Shown: positions 35,411-46,510, counted from the first letter of the stretch. The stretch: 64,000 nt of DNA from Reticulitermes speratus (GCA_021186555.1 JAJKFL010000012.1:16875711-16939710); one strand, 5' to 3'. Made by a program: numbers and translations. The notes: a model not told the origin generated them from the sequence alone.

Positions 35411-35554
35411 CTGGAATATTTACAGAGTCCAACAGACAATAAATAAATAAATATATATATATATAAATAAATAAAAATTAGTGATTAATGCAGCATCACT
35501 AAATAACACATGACTGTACCGCTTTACTTCATTACTTTAGACTTGTAACTGAGT

Positions 35555-35745
35555 CTTGTTCTGAAATCTGCGGTCTTCTGGGGTATTACGCGGGCGTCGT
35601 GTGGTAATTGTTTACCGACGTTTCGGGACAACGTATCGGTCCCATCCTCACGGGTCAAGAGTCCGAGTGGAAAAGCGTAATACCCCAGAAGACCGCAGAT
35701 TTCATCAACATCGCGGCAGAAGCCTGAAATCAAAGAGTCTTGTTC
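35555..35745. mobile_element. FB-1 copy, complete
   Basis: aaatctgcggtcttctgggg with tattacgcgggcgtcgtgtg is matched by the inverted gtaataccccagaagaccgc. The central insert has gtatcggtcccatcctcacg. The right flank cggcagaagcctgaaatca mirrors the left flank of the 13880 copy. Confidence 0.8.
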
Positions 35746-35824
35746 AATTTAACGACACTTTATTAAATGCATGTTACATAAATATAGCAACGAACTTTAG
35801 GCTATGAATTGGGAGAAACGTGAA

Positions 35825-35985
35825 AAAAAAAACTGCCGTGGTCTATTTTAAGGCACTATTTGTCCTGGAAGGACTTAGGGAAGTTAAGGAAAAACTCAGC
35901 AGAATAGCAAGTCTCCGGACTGAGATTCGAACACAAGACTTCCCAACCTCAAATCTGAATGACATCTACTGCCGTTCGTTTGGTT
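35825..35985 (-). mobile_element. SINE-5 copy with tRNA-like head
   Basis: Contains gaaaaactcagcagaatagc and the B-box-like ctgagattcgaacacaagac. Confidence 0.55.
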
Positions 35986-36535
35986 CGCGTTAGTTCCGTA
36001 AGACGCATTCACGCTTTTGACACTATCTTTAAAACCTCTCATCTGGGTACAGAAAGTGGAAAACCTGATTTTGAATTGCGGTAAAAGGAGTCTATCCCTT
36101 ACTTCAAGGAAGGGTGGATGTCACACATGCGGGTATGAGTAGGCCGGAAGGGGGGAGTGGGCCGGATGGGGTAGTGCGCCCTTTGACCTATGGATATGCA
36201 TGTGGGGGGGACCGGTTATAGAACAGTACATGAGCACCATGCACACTCTACACCCCCGCTAGAACATGACTGCTACTTCTTAGCGCGTTTCTTATAAAGG
36301 CAGCACATGTCGCAGGGTAAAACAAGCTTTCGACTGGAATTTACCAGCTGAAAATATTGACTAGAAGACCATGCATATAATTGAGAAAGAGCGAGACAGG
36401 GACAAAAGGTGTTCGATATTTTTTCAACCTACATAACACATACTTAAGACTGCTCATTTTACCTACATATACTTTCAATTCCAAATGTTCTGTACCAAAA
36501 CTTTGTCCGCAGAACTTAGTAAGTGCTAAGGAGAT

Positions 36536-36875
36536 AAAAATTGTCCCGCTTTTTTATGGAAATTTAAGGTGAATTACCGTGTTCTCAAGGACCCACCACA
36601 GTTTTCCATCCCAAGTCTGATGAATCCAGTCCACACATGATTTCTTCAATAAAAATTTTAATATTATCTTGCCAACTACGTCTAGGTCTACAAAGTAGTC
36701 TGTTCTCTTGCCATCTCGCAATTACAAATATATATGTATTCCTCATCCCTCAAATGCGTTCCACATCCTCTACCCATTCGCTTAGTCTTGCTATGACCAC
36801 TCTAGATGTATTCATATTGAATGCTAAGCAACTAACATACTCAGAACATCTCACACAAATAGTTTTGTAAAAACT
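36536..36875 (-). mobile_element. LINE-A 3' part, diverged
   Basis: Follows the family from the taattgtcccgct / tttttatgga segment through aattttaatattatcttgcc and ctacgtctaggtctac to the region upstream of GHVAR. Confidence 0.65.
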
Positions 36876-37394
36876 GAAGTACGTTTCTTTTAGCGCTTCT
36901 AAGTACAGGCCTCATCTGAATAATTCATAATAACAGGGTTCTTACTACTAACAAAACACACCCCTCAGATATACATATCAGTTGCTTAGTGATGTTTACT
37001 GAAATAATTGTCGTTTCTTCTGAGAGCCAAACGAAACCCATTAATACGTTCCGTGAGCAGTGTACCGAATTTGTAAGGATACACCAGTAGCACAAATAAT
37101 TAGCACTGCCCTTTACAGTTACGGTGCCCAACAACTATTCCGCAGACCACTGGTGGTCCGTGAACGTTCTGTGTGTATTTGATTTATTGTAATGCATTGT
37201 ATTTTCGACCAGCTTTCTTTTTATTATGATGTTATCTTACAGTTAAAGTCTATTTCATACCTCATAAACCTCTCACTTACAAATTTTGAAAATAACTCTA
37301 AAAAAGAAGTTACAAAATAAGTTTGATGAGACAAAAAGCGTGTATAATAATTGGTAAAACGGTTAACTGAAACACGTAAACAAATAACTTTTTT

Positions 37395-37665
37395 TAAACG
37401 TAAAGGCAAAGGTAAAGGTTGAAGGTAAAGGTGAACCTGTGCAAGCCATGAAGGCAGAAGGGTCAAGTGGATGCATAGTTCCACTCATTCTTAACTTAGA
37501 CACTACGGTGATTAAACGTTTAGCGTCACGCCTCGTCCACTTTACCTCCTGGAAAAGGGGCTCCAGTCCCCACCGAATAGCATGCTGGATGGGCCCAGAG
37601 CCAGTCTTGACTTTTCAGAGAACAGAACTACCCTAGGCACTATACCGACTACGATATCCTGGCTC
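37395..37665 (-). mobile_element. SINE-1 copy with TTTACC-type tail
   Basis: The tail reads aaaggcaaaggtaaaggttg on the plus strand, followed by body segments and the head end ggcactataccgactacg. Confidence 0.75.
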
Positions 37666-38404
37666 CAAGCAGAAGCACGTAAATGCAGCAAATAAGGCAA
37701 ACAAAGTCACGTACTGTTTGGAACTCTAAAGTGCGGAAATCGCTGCTTTAAAGGGCGAACCCTTCATAACACAGCGGTTAATACGGGCACCATCCGCTGT
37801 AACATTAAAGACTTCTGTATTTTACCCAACAGCTGATGTGCGTTTCGATTTCTTCTGACAACAAACTGTGTTCTCTTTCCTAACATGATCAACACGTTGG
37901 CCTTCATAACAGAGACTATGAAGTGTTGACTCCAATGCAATGTAATGTAAATGAAGAATTTTACATTGTTAAGGCGCTTTAACTAACTGTCAATTCGTGG
38001 CAATAGCACTGTGACAGTAAATATAAAGACTATGAAGGAAACAGTTAAGTACCATCTCGGCAACAACATGTGGTACAGTGGCATCTGGAAAAAACAAAGA
38101 TCGTTGGGCCAAACACTTCTGGCGGTGTAAGTCCCAATGAACAAGAAGAAAGGTCCCTCTAAAATTACTTCCGGTGTTGAACACGCGTGACGAAGGCAAC
38201 GGGATACGTAAACGGCTGTGTGGATGTTCATATACTGTTCATACAGAAAACATGTATCGATATATCACTTACATGAAAACATTTCACTCTTAGAGGTGTA
38301 CACATTGAAACGCAGCCCTGTTATGACTAAGCTGTTTAATATCTGGTGAAGGTTTCAAACTGATTATATATATTTATATATATATATACTGTATTAAATA
38401 ACTA
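37666..38404. other. Unassigned sequence
   Basis: No gene or repeat family recognised. A short TA-rich run lies near 38368-38390. Confidence 0.35.
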
Positions 38405-38410
38405 AGCATA

Positions 38411-38670
38411 CAGGATTTTGGTGGGGAGACATGAGGGAAGGAGACCACTTGGAAGACCCAGGCGTAGATGGGAGAATAATATTAAAATGGATCTTCAAGA
38501 AGTGGGAAGGGGGGGCATGGACTGGATTGATATGTCTCAGGATAGGGACAGGTGGCGGGCTCTTGTGAATGCGGTAATGAACCTTCGGGTTCCATAAAAC
38601 GCGGGAATTTCTTGACTAGCTGACGACCTGTTATCTTCTCAAGAAGGACTCTGCTCCACGGAGATTAAAT
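38411..38670 (+). mobile_element. LINE-A 3' end, tail-to-tail pair (left)
   Basis: Well preserved: tggtggggagacatgaggga, gtagatgggagaataatatt, tgtctcaggatagggacagg, cttcgggttccataaaacgc and the terminus ctcaagaaggactctgctcc. Confidence 0.9.
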
Positions 38671-38945
38671 AACTAATTCCATGGAGCAGAGTCCTTCTTG
38701 AAAGGCCAATAGGTCCTCATCCAGGCAAGAAATTCCTAGCATTTTATGCGTTCATTACCGGCTTCAAAAGAGCCCACCATTTGTCCCTACCCTGCGCCAG
38801 AACAATCCAGTCAATATCCCCTTTCTATTTCTTGAAGATCTCTTTTAATATTATCCTCCCATCCACACCTACGTTTACCAAGTGTTCTCTTTCCCACAGG
38901 TTTGCCCATCAAACCCGCGTATGCAACTCTCCTCTGCCCCCACCA
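38671..38945 (-). mobile_element. LINE-A 3' end, tail-to-tail pair (right)
   Basis: Starts at the same 3' terminus in reverse (ccatggagcagagtccttct) within a few bases of the first copy, giving a large inverted repeat. Confidence 0.88.
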
Positions 38946-39209
38946 ATGAAAAATATATTAGTCTACAACGAAGAAGTTCTGATGCGAATAATTAACGCAT
39001 AATTTACGTGTCTGGTCTTCGCACGATCACATCCGCTCGTTAAGGCTCATACCGATGTGTCTTAATCCCTTTCAGCATGAAATTCATATAAATTATAAAG
39101 AAAATTCAGTTCCTTCATCACAGAGAACAGTTTATGTCCGTTATAACGATGTACTGGTAAATTGTCACTGTTTTTCAGAGAATTGTAAGACAAGCATCAA
39201 CACACTGTG

Positions 39210-39350
39210 TAGGAGTGCACAAATCCCGGTGCCAGGTCGCTTTGGTGCCCAGTATTTGTGGGTCACCATTATGGAACTTTCTTTATGTCACCGTTCTGGC
39301 GCCTAGAATGTTGAGATGGCTCCAAGATTTTTGAAAAATTTGTTAACCAG
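39210..39350. mobile_element. DT-3 element, eroded
   Basis: taggagtgcacaaatcccgg opens the element; ggcgcctagaatgttgagat lies in the interior. The right end (ttgttaaccag) has lost most of the inverted repeat. Confidence 0.65.
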
Positions 39351-39364
39351 TCGTACATAATGTT

Positions 39365-39545
39365 TCTTGAAAAATCAACATTTTTAGGCGCGTTCGCATA
39401 GTCGCAAAAAGTGCCTATTACCTCCGTCATGCCCTTGTGTCCATCTGTCCGCATATATCAGCGCAATAACCACTGGACGGATTTCCCTGACATTAGGGAC
39501 TTTTATAAAAATATGCCAAGAAAATCCAAATTTAGTTAAAATCGT
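39365..39545 (-). mobile_element. Short repeat related to the 7985 element
   Basis: Reverse copy: ttttaggcgcgttcgcatag, gtccatctgtccgcatatat and ccactggacggatttccctg. Confidence 0.5.
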
Positions 39546-39879
39546 ACAAAAATGTCGGGCACTTTGCATGAATACCGAAGTGTGTGTCATTGTGGTTGCC
39601 GCCGACATCAAATCGCCATAAAAGGGCTCTCTGTGAGGCAAATGGTAACAGGCTATTAGGATAGCCGAAGAGGTATAAATAACAAGCGAACGCGCCACAA
39701 TGTTACGTTATATGTATATCGCCTATATTTTTCTTCCTGTTCCCGAGATACTAACGTGAAATTCAGAAGTTTGGTATTTGTAATTTTCTAATATAATGAT
39801 AACACGTTTATAAATCTTGAAGTATGGAAATCTTAGGAAGGTGCATATAGCTGCAGACGCTGATGCGCCTGCGCCTCCA

Positions 39880-39914
39880 AACACACACACACACACACAC
39901 ACGCACACACACAA
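39880..39914. repeat. (AC)n microsatellite beside the exon 39935-40018 donor
   Basis: About 17 AC units with a few G substitutions. In the gene's sense strand it is a GT run about 20 bases after the 5' splice site. Confidence 0.95.
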
Positions 39915-39934
39915 AAGACTTGTGTTGTTCTTAC

Positions 39935-40018
39935 CTTGATCTCGGAAGAAACATAGACCCATCAATGAACACTGATCCAGAAAGCAGGATGTACCAGCAG
40001 GTGGACAGTTCGCCAGTA
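39935..40018 (-). CDS. dzy: PDZ-GEF third coding exon (cNMP-binding-like core)
   Basis: This 84-bp exon has acceptor TTTGTTCACAG| and donor TCAAG|GTAAGA on the minus strand. Its first base completes a Tyr codon split by the intron (TA|T), giving DVLYYTGELSTC, then WYILLSGSVFIDGSMFLP and RS. The match to the RAPGEF2/6 segment WYILLSGSVFIKESMFLPRSS is near-identical and secures the gene call. It leaves in phase 2. In the family the next residues are S-FGKR, but no minus-strand exon encoding them was found between here and position 1. About 20 bases inside the following intron is a GT-rich repeat (sense strand) that could affect splicing of this donor. The exchange-factor, PDZ and RA domains must be encoded beyond the window or in exons I did not see. 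Confidence 0.92.
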
Positions 40019-40390
40019 CTGTGAACAAAGAGTGCCCTTAGTGGACAATGCAACAAACTGACAAACGGCACAATGCTCGTCCACACATGAGCAAGTAACG
40101 AATTCATTCCACCCCTCCCCAAGCTGTATATATATAACGAATTAAATGGTAGAAGATATTGCTATAGATGTCCCATTATCATGAAAAGAGGGTGGCCCAA
40201 CTCACTGTCAGCACGAAAGACAGCAATTCTGTTACATACAGTAGAGCCAGTTCAATCGAATTCCCATTCAATCTCTCTGGAATCCATCTTAATATTATCA
40301 TCTCATCTATGTGTCTGTTGCCCGTGTGAGCTTTGTCTCACATGCTAATTTCAATGGACCTATTTATAGAAGCCACAGTTACAACCATCT

Positions 40391-40630
40391 TATTCATTAT
40401 TATTACTATTATTATTATTATTATATTTTTAGTTAACATATTGTATTTTTTGTTTTGTGTTTTGTCCATTTTGTTCTTTTTTGTGTTGTATACATGAATG
40501 CGTGATATATTTGTGTATTAAAGTGAATCTTCGTTGTATTGATATCATTGGTCAGTTAGCCATTAGCCTCTTGATTCAGCTAGCAGATAAATATTATTAA
40601 TATTATTATTATTATTATCATTATTATTAA
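40391..40630. repeat. Two (ATT)n microsatellites
   Basis: ATT runs at about 40391-40425 and 40590-40630, separated by unassigned T-rich sequence. Confidence 0.85.
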
Positions 40631-40802
40631 TTTCCTGAAAGCCGGTGAAGTATTTGAGAATAAAATGTTCCAACATGGTGAACATTTTTATGACTTATTT
40701 TTATTCAGTGCATGTCGCGTGACTCCGAATAATGTAGATATCTTTAGACTTCCAACACCCTTTACGCACTTTACGAATCTAATAGTACCTACATCATTCA
40801 TG

Positions 40803-40910
40803 ATTTGTACCCCTCACCAAATATGAAAGTCATCAAATCAAAACGAATCAGGTGGGCGGGGCACGTGGCAGAACAGAAACGTATGCGAGGTTTTGGTGAG
40901 GAAATTTTCC
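40803..40910 (+). mobile_element. LINE-A fragment (GHVAR segment)
   Basis: The plus strand encodes KSKRIRWAGHVAEQKRMRG, the segment just upstream of the [10 protein letters not shown] motif. Confidence 0.75.
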
Positions 40911-40996
40911 AGTTGAAATTTCAACACGCTTTTTACTAGACGAAGGCTAAAATATTAACGCACAAAATTTTACAGCTGTATGTCGATCTATTACAT

Positions 40997-41009
40997 CCCC
41001 CCCCCCCCC
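40997..41009. repeat. Poly(C) tract, 13 bases
   Basis: Uninterrupted C run in otherwise unassigned intron sequence. Confidence 0.9.
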
Positions 41010-41244
41010 AATCGACATAATAAACCTTGCTGTGGGTGGTGTAGCGAGTCAGCGAATATCCCACACCGCAATTTATTGTCGTGTCAAAAGGAGTCAAGTG
41101 GCTAACAAGTGAAGTACTTTGAAAGGGGTGTGTGCGAGTGATGGTACCACGGGCTGCATTCAGAGATGTCATCGCACGCAGTTTATGGATATCTTGTACA
41201 GACTGCCGCGAGATGTTAATGCGAGAGAACGAAAGAAATTGATT

Positions 41245-41460
41245 TGACGAGTCTAGAGGCTTTCACGGCGGTGTGGTTGTGGACGACGCATCAGTGGGTA
41301 ATTGGTTTCAGACGTTTCGAAGGAACATCTTTAAGGGTTGTCCAGAGGTCTCTAAACCCTTGAAATGAACGAAATATGCTTATCCGAAACTTCGGGAACC
41401 GCTCACCCACTGACGCGGCGTCATTTCCCAGAAGGACACAGTCCTCAAATCGTTTTTAAA
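41245..41460. mobile_element. FB-1 copy, complete
   Basis: Outer motif ggctttcacggcggtgtggt, arm gggtaattggtttcagacgt with ttcgaaggaac, and the inverted arm ccgaaacttcggg with actgacgcggcgtcatttcc and cagaaggacacagtcctca. Confidence 0.7.
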
Positions 41461-41529
41461 CCTAACTCCCATTTCCTGATCAGCATCAATCGCAGAAACC
41501 TCCATTACGGCCATCATCTCACGACAAAA

Positions 41530-41675
41530 GGTGAAATGGGTAGGGCACGTAGTACGTACAACGGAGATGAGGAATATGTACACAGTTATAATCCGGAAAC
41601 CAGAAAGAAAAAGACTACTAGCGAAACCTAGGCGTAGGTGGAAGGCTAGTTATTATTAAAGTGAAACTTACAGTA
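41530..41675 (+). mobile_element. LINE-A fragment
   Basis: The plus strand encodes KVKWVGHVVRTTEMRNMYTV, then RKPERKRLLAKPRRRWKAS. Truncated before the LAQDR segment. Confidence 0.7.
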
Positions 41676-41744
41676 TGTGAGGCTGGGAACTCGATTCAAC
41701 TGACACAAGTTACTGTTACTTCACATTCTCAAATTTAAAGAACG

Positions 41745-42052
41745 TTACAGTTGTTCCTGTGCACGCTGTGAGAACATGGGGGAGTGTAGGTATAAATCCA
41801 GTCATTCTTAATCTCGACACAAGATGAAGATGAGTGGTCAGGTTTACAGCCCGGCCGCTTTACACCCGTGGCAAGCGCCGGGTGTAACCCGTTACTGCCC
41901 ACTGAACAGAAGGCTGGGTGGGCCCCAGTGCCAGTCCGGTTGCTTTGGAGACGAGAAACATCCCTTACCCCTGCCGGGAATCGAACCACATTTCGTCGGT
42001 TGCCCAACCCGTAGCCTAGTCACTACACCGACAGAGCAATGCCGGCTGCCAC
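41745..42052 (-). mobile_element. SINE-1 copy, full length
   Basis: Tail (gttcctgtgcacgctgtgag), body (cagcccggccgctttacacc) and head (tgccgggaatcgaaccacat; gtagcctagtcactacaccg) are all present in reverse. Confidence 0.85.
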
Positions 42053-42402
42053 ACAACCTAATTACAAGCACGTTCTGTCGGTACGTTTTCACACACGTGA
42101 GTACTACAGGGTGCGTAAAAGAGTTCGCAGGCGAAGTAGAATGCTGTCGTATGAAGTTTCACGTTTCCGCCCATCGACAGATAACACGCCGACGTTCTGA
42201 TGCAGCTCCTGTCACGGACGCATGTGGTTGCCTCGTACCAGGCACGGTCGATACAACTACGAACTGTGTCGCCACCACGAACTGTCACAACGCGATCACC
42301 GTACACGTTTGGTGGGAAAGGGAGGAGGAGGGGGGGCGGTGGAGAGGTGAGTGGTGCGGCCGTTCCGGGCGGCAGAGCCCAAGGAGCGGCAAAATGAATA
42401 TT

Positions 42403-42634
42403 TTAACCCATACCGGTCCAACGTCGAGTTAAACTCGACAACGCTGTCGCTTGTACCAGGTCCAATGTCGAGCTCAAATCGACAGGTTATTTTACAGTGT
42501 TTTATGATGGTTTTCGCTGAGCTGCTGCTATCGAGTGGCCGATTTTGAACTTCAAAGGTTAGAGATTTTCTGGAAAATTAATTTCGACCAGACTGTTGGA
42601 ATTCATAAGAATAATTTGCACTGCAAAGGGTTAA
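42403..42634. mobile_element. PB-1 element, TTAA-flanked, 232 bp
   Basis: Begins TTAACCCATACCGGTCC and ends GCAAAGGGTTAA, i.e. CCC...GGG ends between TTAA tetranucleotides as in piggyBac-type elements. Inside, two copies of gtccaa(c/t)gtcgag lie 45 bases apart. Confidence 0.7.
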
Positions 42635-42639
42635 ATGAA

Positions 42640-42805
42640 AAAATTCGATTTTCTGTGCAGCACAAATCTTAAATTATTGAGCCCAGTTAAAGGATATTGA
42701 AGAAACAATTGTGATTTTTTTAAGTTCGCAATTCCTGTTTGTGGCGTCCATTGTGATCACTCGCCCTGGGCGCCAAAAACCTAGCTACGCCACCGCCAAT
42801 ATGAC
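42640..42805. mobile_element. DT-2 element, partial
   Basis: tcactcgccctgggcgccaa followed by cctagctacgccaccgcca is the DT-2 terminus. The adjoining aatcttaaattattgagccc matches the other DT-2 copies. Confidence 0.6.
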
Positions 42806-42809
42806 GCAT

Positions 42810-42930
42810 CTACCATGATGATGAAGGCAACATTTCCTTTCAAACATCGGTACACTTATAGCAGAATACGTGACGTCAGATGCCACAAGACAGCAATCTT
42901 CATTGTCACAGAGAACCTCAAACCTTAGCT
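42810..42930. mobile_element. FB-1 half element
   Basis: gatgaaggcaacatttcctt, tcaaacatcggtacacttat, acgtgacgtcagatgccaca and cagagaacctcaaacct follow one arm from inside to outside. Confidence 0.55.
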
Positions 42931-42994
42931 ACAAAAATTGCTTTCCAGCTTTGTAATCAGTAACTAAAGTTTCTTAATCTGTAGCCAGCCACGT

Positions 42995-43235
42995 GACGGT
43001 CAGAGATGAAGCTCAATGCTTATAGACCGACGTGATAATGTGCTGCCTGGTCAGGGCAATAGATGGGTATTGAGCAATGGTAGAATGGTGATTAGCAAGG
43101 GAAAGCTGAAAAGAAAACTCGAAGCAAAACCTGCTCAGTGCCGCTCCGTACACCATAAATCCCACATGAACTGGGCAGGGATCGATACTCGAGTTTGCAC
43201 TGTGACACGCACATGGCACGGCCGTGTGGGCTTCT
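42995..43235 (-). mobile_element. SINE-4 copy, diverged
   Basis: Core cataaatcccacatgaactg in reverse, with a tRNA-like head region toward 43235. Confidence 0.55.
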
Positions 43236-43253
43236 TAGTGTTAAAACAGGTAG

Positions 43254-43278
43254 TATGTATACATACATACATACATAC
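43254..43278. repeat. (CATA)n microsatellite
   Basis: About six tetranucleotide units. Confidence 0.9.
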
Positions 43279-43353
43279 CACTGTGCTTTAAAAGCATGGA
43301 TAAGAAATTTGGCTTCCAGCTCAGAAACACACATAGAATCGCCATTACAGATA

Positions 43354-43760
43354 TAACTAACTCCATGGAGCAGAGTCCTTCTTGAGAAGCTAACAGGTCC
43401 TCAGCTAGTCAAGAAATTCCCCGCGTTTTATGGAACCCGAAGGTTCATTACCGCACTCACAAGAGCCCGCCACCTGTCCCTATCCTGAGCCATATCAATC
43501 CAGTCCATGCCCCCCCCCCCCCATCCCACTTCTTGAAGATCCATTTCAATATTATCCTCCCATCTACGCCTGGGTCTTCCAAGTGGTCTCCTTCCCTCAG
43601 GTCTCCCCACCAAAACCCTGTATTCACCTCTCCCCTCACCCATACGTGCTACATGCCCCGCCCACCTCATTCTTCTCGATTTGATCAACCGAATTATATT
43701 TAGTGACGGGTACAGATCATTAAGTTCCTCGTTATGTAGTCTTCTCCACTCCCCTGTCAT
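43354..43760 (-). pseudogene. LINE-A 3' end, longest intact tail frame
   Basis: The minus strand has 110 open codons (43428-43760): [77 protein letters not shown] and MNLRVP, then a stop. These are known as the tail downstream of the reverse transcriptase in insect non-LTR elements. Here everything upstream is missing. The 3' terminus is ctcaagaaggactctgctcc, then atggagttagtta on the minus strand. A 13-base G run lies in the segment encoding [10 protein letters not shown]. It is a 5'-truncated retrotransposon copy, not a host gene. Confidence 0.92.
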
Positions 43761-44157
43761 TGCTTAAGTCGTACCAAAGAATCAGTCCAGGTCCGAGGCT
43801 CTGTATAGTGTTTCGTAACATGGTAATTTTTTACGGTGAGGAGTTGTTAGCACCTCGGCCAACCCCCAAGCTGGAGGACCACCCCTTGTCGGCTGTCCGC
43901 GACTGCATATTCGCAGCTACCCTCCATATTCGGAGGCCGTTCCTCCATCCGCAACGCGAGGACGCGCCATGCCGTGGTGACAGGGACCCACTTATCATGG
44001 GCCATTACAGATATACATGGCTTAAGTGAAGAGTTGAGGCGTTTATTAGGAGAGCAAAATGAAACCCATAAAATATACCGTGATGGACATAACGAGACAT
44101 GAATGTGAGAACAGAGCGTATATAAGGTCACACAAGACCACTTCATGACCTCAGGGC

Positions 44158-44285
44158 AAATGGGAGAATAATATTAAAATAAATCTCAAAGTAATAAATA
44201 CGATGAGACAGTGTGGAATGGTTTAATTCGGCTCAGGATAAGGACAATTAGCGCGGGATCTTGTGAGCATAGCAAAGAAGTATTC
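44158..44285 (+). mobile_element. LINE-A fragment
   Basis: tgggagaataatattaaaat, cggctcaggataaggacaat and gggatcttgtgagcatagca; tail missing. Confidence 0.65.
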
Positions 44286-44420
44286 TTGAACTCTTTGACC
44301 CTGACGAAGGAACTACGATCCTTCCAAAGTCAGTAAATATTTACTAGTCGTCAAGGCGTAACGTCCCGAAAAAACTGGATATATATGAACACCGCCGTGA
44401 AAACCTCAACTTCGCGCAAT
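44286..44420. mobile_element. FB-1 copy, shortened
   Basis: gaccctgacgaaggaactac, ccaaagtcagtaaatattta, caaggcgtaacgtcccgaaa and accgccgtgaaaacctcaac correspond to one arm plus its outer motif. Confidence 0.55.
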
Positions 44421-44884
44421 AATAAACCGTTTAGATTCTGTGAAATGAATGGAATATGCGTACGTACGTTCATCAGTACTCTACGTGACCAACAGATTGC
44501 AGCATCATTCAGTTCACTATATAACTCCAGCTGTGGCGTACAGATGTCGCAGCGGAGTGTTCACATTAGTTGATATTTTCACCACCAGGTAGTAGAGAGA
44601 ACAATACCGCCTGCACTCTCGTGTGAGTTATGTCAACTACGTTGGTTAGTAAACATGCGTCCACTTTACTACGGTTCCAAAACCGAAATTTGGATGTTTG
44701 TTGGTTCAACGACGATTTCTTAGATGCATACGTTATAGCAGCATCGATTGAGGAAAACATTATATGAATGGTGTGTATCGGGGTGGCTGTGGAAGTAAGC
44801 CATTGCGATCGAGAAACATAATGTAAGTAGGTTACAATATTCAGCGCTATAAACTTAACAGAAGGTAGCACACATAACTCATGA

Positions 44885-45023
44885 CACTGACGAGTCGTAC
44901 TTGAGAAGCTGATGGTCGCTCAGATGATCAAGAAATTAACCGCCGTATACAGAACCACAAGCTTACATTACATTGTTCAAAACAACCCGCCACTGGATCC
45001 TATCCTTAGCCAGTCTAATATAG
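44885..45023 (-). mobile_element. LINE-A fragment
   Basis: ttgagaagctgatggtcgct, tcaagaaattaaccgccgta and cccgccactggatcctatcc follow the 3' end in reverse. Confidence 0.6.
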
Positions 45024-45475
45024 CTTTTCAAACTGTGGCAGGCGTACCATTGGTGGTACGCGGACGGTCGCCTGGTGGTACGCGAAGAAATTTGGGAATT
45101 ATTTTTCTTTAATAATTAAAATTTACAAACGTTAATTGTGTTATTAAAATTGTTGTAAATGCGTTGAAATGTAGAGAAAAACATTTATATAATGTATACC
45201 AAGATACTATTTCATTATTCGAATATAAATACAGACTCTGTCATCCAATTGCGTTAAATTAGAAAAGTAGCAAATGCGAAATTTGAGGTTTCCACAGTGT
45301 TTTTGTTTCGCTGGTTGGCAGGTTTGAAGACTTCAAACCTGCCAATCAATAAAACATCCCGGAAGACCAGTATCCTGAAAGTAGGCATTAATACCTATAG
45401 TACCTAGTGGTACGTGTACATGTTTTGTATTGTGACAGTGGTACACATTGGTTTGATACACCCTACACCATTAAA
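45024..45475. mobile_element. Non-autonomous DNA element, hAT-like ends
   Basis: The left end ttttcaaactgtggcaggcg with taccattggtggtacgcg faces a right end (ggtacacattggtttgatac) that is roughly inverted. The ends resemble hAT-type CAAACTGTGG termini. Inside is a perfect palindrome, ttggcaggtttgaag at 45315-45329 and its complement at 45331-45345. Confidence 0.5.
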
Positions 45476-45749
45476 CACTGTTATCCCCGTATATTAGGCC
45501 AGGTTCTCACACTTTGTCTCTCATGTCGCTTAGAATTTCAACTTTAGTTTAAAGCAGTGTTTATCTCTTGGGAGTCCGCGACTTGTGCTTGGATGTCCGT
45601 GAGAAGAACAGAACGTCCTCAGCAGGCTTTTTGCTTCATGTTTGCACTAATGTTATTAATTTTGTCATTAAATTTGCCATTATTGTTTTATAAGAAATTT
45701 TCACACTGTTTTAATAAAGGTTTTCAGAATGTAAGTATCTTTCTTATTT

Positions 45750-46010
45750 TCGGTAGCGTAGCTATGATTTTTTGGCGCCCGGGGCGAGTAATCAAAATGG
45801 CCGCCCCTAAGAGAAATTAGGCATTTAAAAACCACAATCATTCATTGTCATTTATTGAATTTACTTTTATTAGGCTCAACAATTTAAAACTTGTTGAGGG
45901 CGGATCAATTTTTTTAATTTAAAATATTTTTTGCCGCCCCTTGAACCCTGCCGCCTGCGGCAGCACCACCACTCGCCCCACCTCGACCCCCAACTACAGC
46001 ACAGCTCCAA
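45750..46010. mobile_element. DT-2 element, complete
   Basis: The left end ggtagcgtagctatgatttt with ggcgcccggggcgagtaatc and the right end gcaccaccactcgccccacc with cccaactac are partly inverted. The interior tattaggctcaacaatttaa is shared with the copy at 56040. Confidence 0.65.
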
Positions 46011-46394
46011 GAAAATTTGAAATTAAACTATGCGAATAAATTTCCACATTTTTATACTTCCAAATTCGTGTGGCTTCTGTTTACAATACAAATTTGTACA
46101 ATTACACCAACTTAAGCCGCCTGGCGGTGTTTTCCACACCTACTATAGACGTGTTTCTGTTTTCTTAGAAAACAATATCAGATGATCGATACATCTGCAT
46201 AGGTGAGACCTTCTAATTCGGAACACATTGTCATGAACCGCAAAAGTGGAAGGGGGGGGGGGTCTGACGAACAGACATTGAATGAGGATGCAAAGCTTTA
46301 ACATGGCAACAGGAACTGTCGCCATCTTCAGGATGACCCATTCTGGTTCACTTTGATACTGGAATGGTTGGGAAGAAAGGGATGTGAAAGTTAT

Positions 46395-46510
46395 ATGGGA
46401 AATTTCAGCATCCACGTGAACCAAAATCAGTCACCCTGAAGATGGAGGCAAAATTTTCCTTCGAAACGTCGGAAGAATTATCTAATACATGGCGCAGAAA
46501 CCCAAAATAT
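46395..46510. mobile_element. FB-1 half element
   Basis: caccctgaagatggaggcaa, ccttcgaaacgtcggaagaa and ctaatacatggcgcagaaac follow one arm. It lies about 115 bases downstream of a PDZ-GEF exon. Confidence 0.5.
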
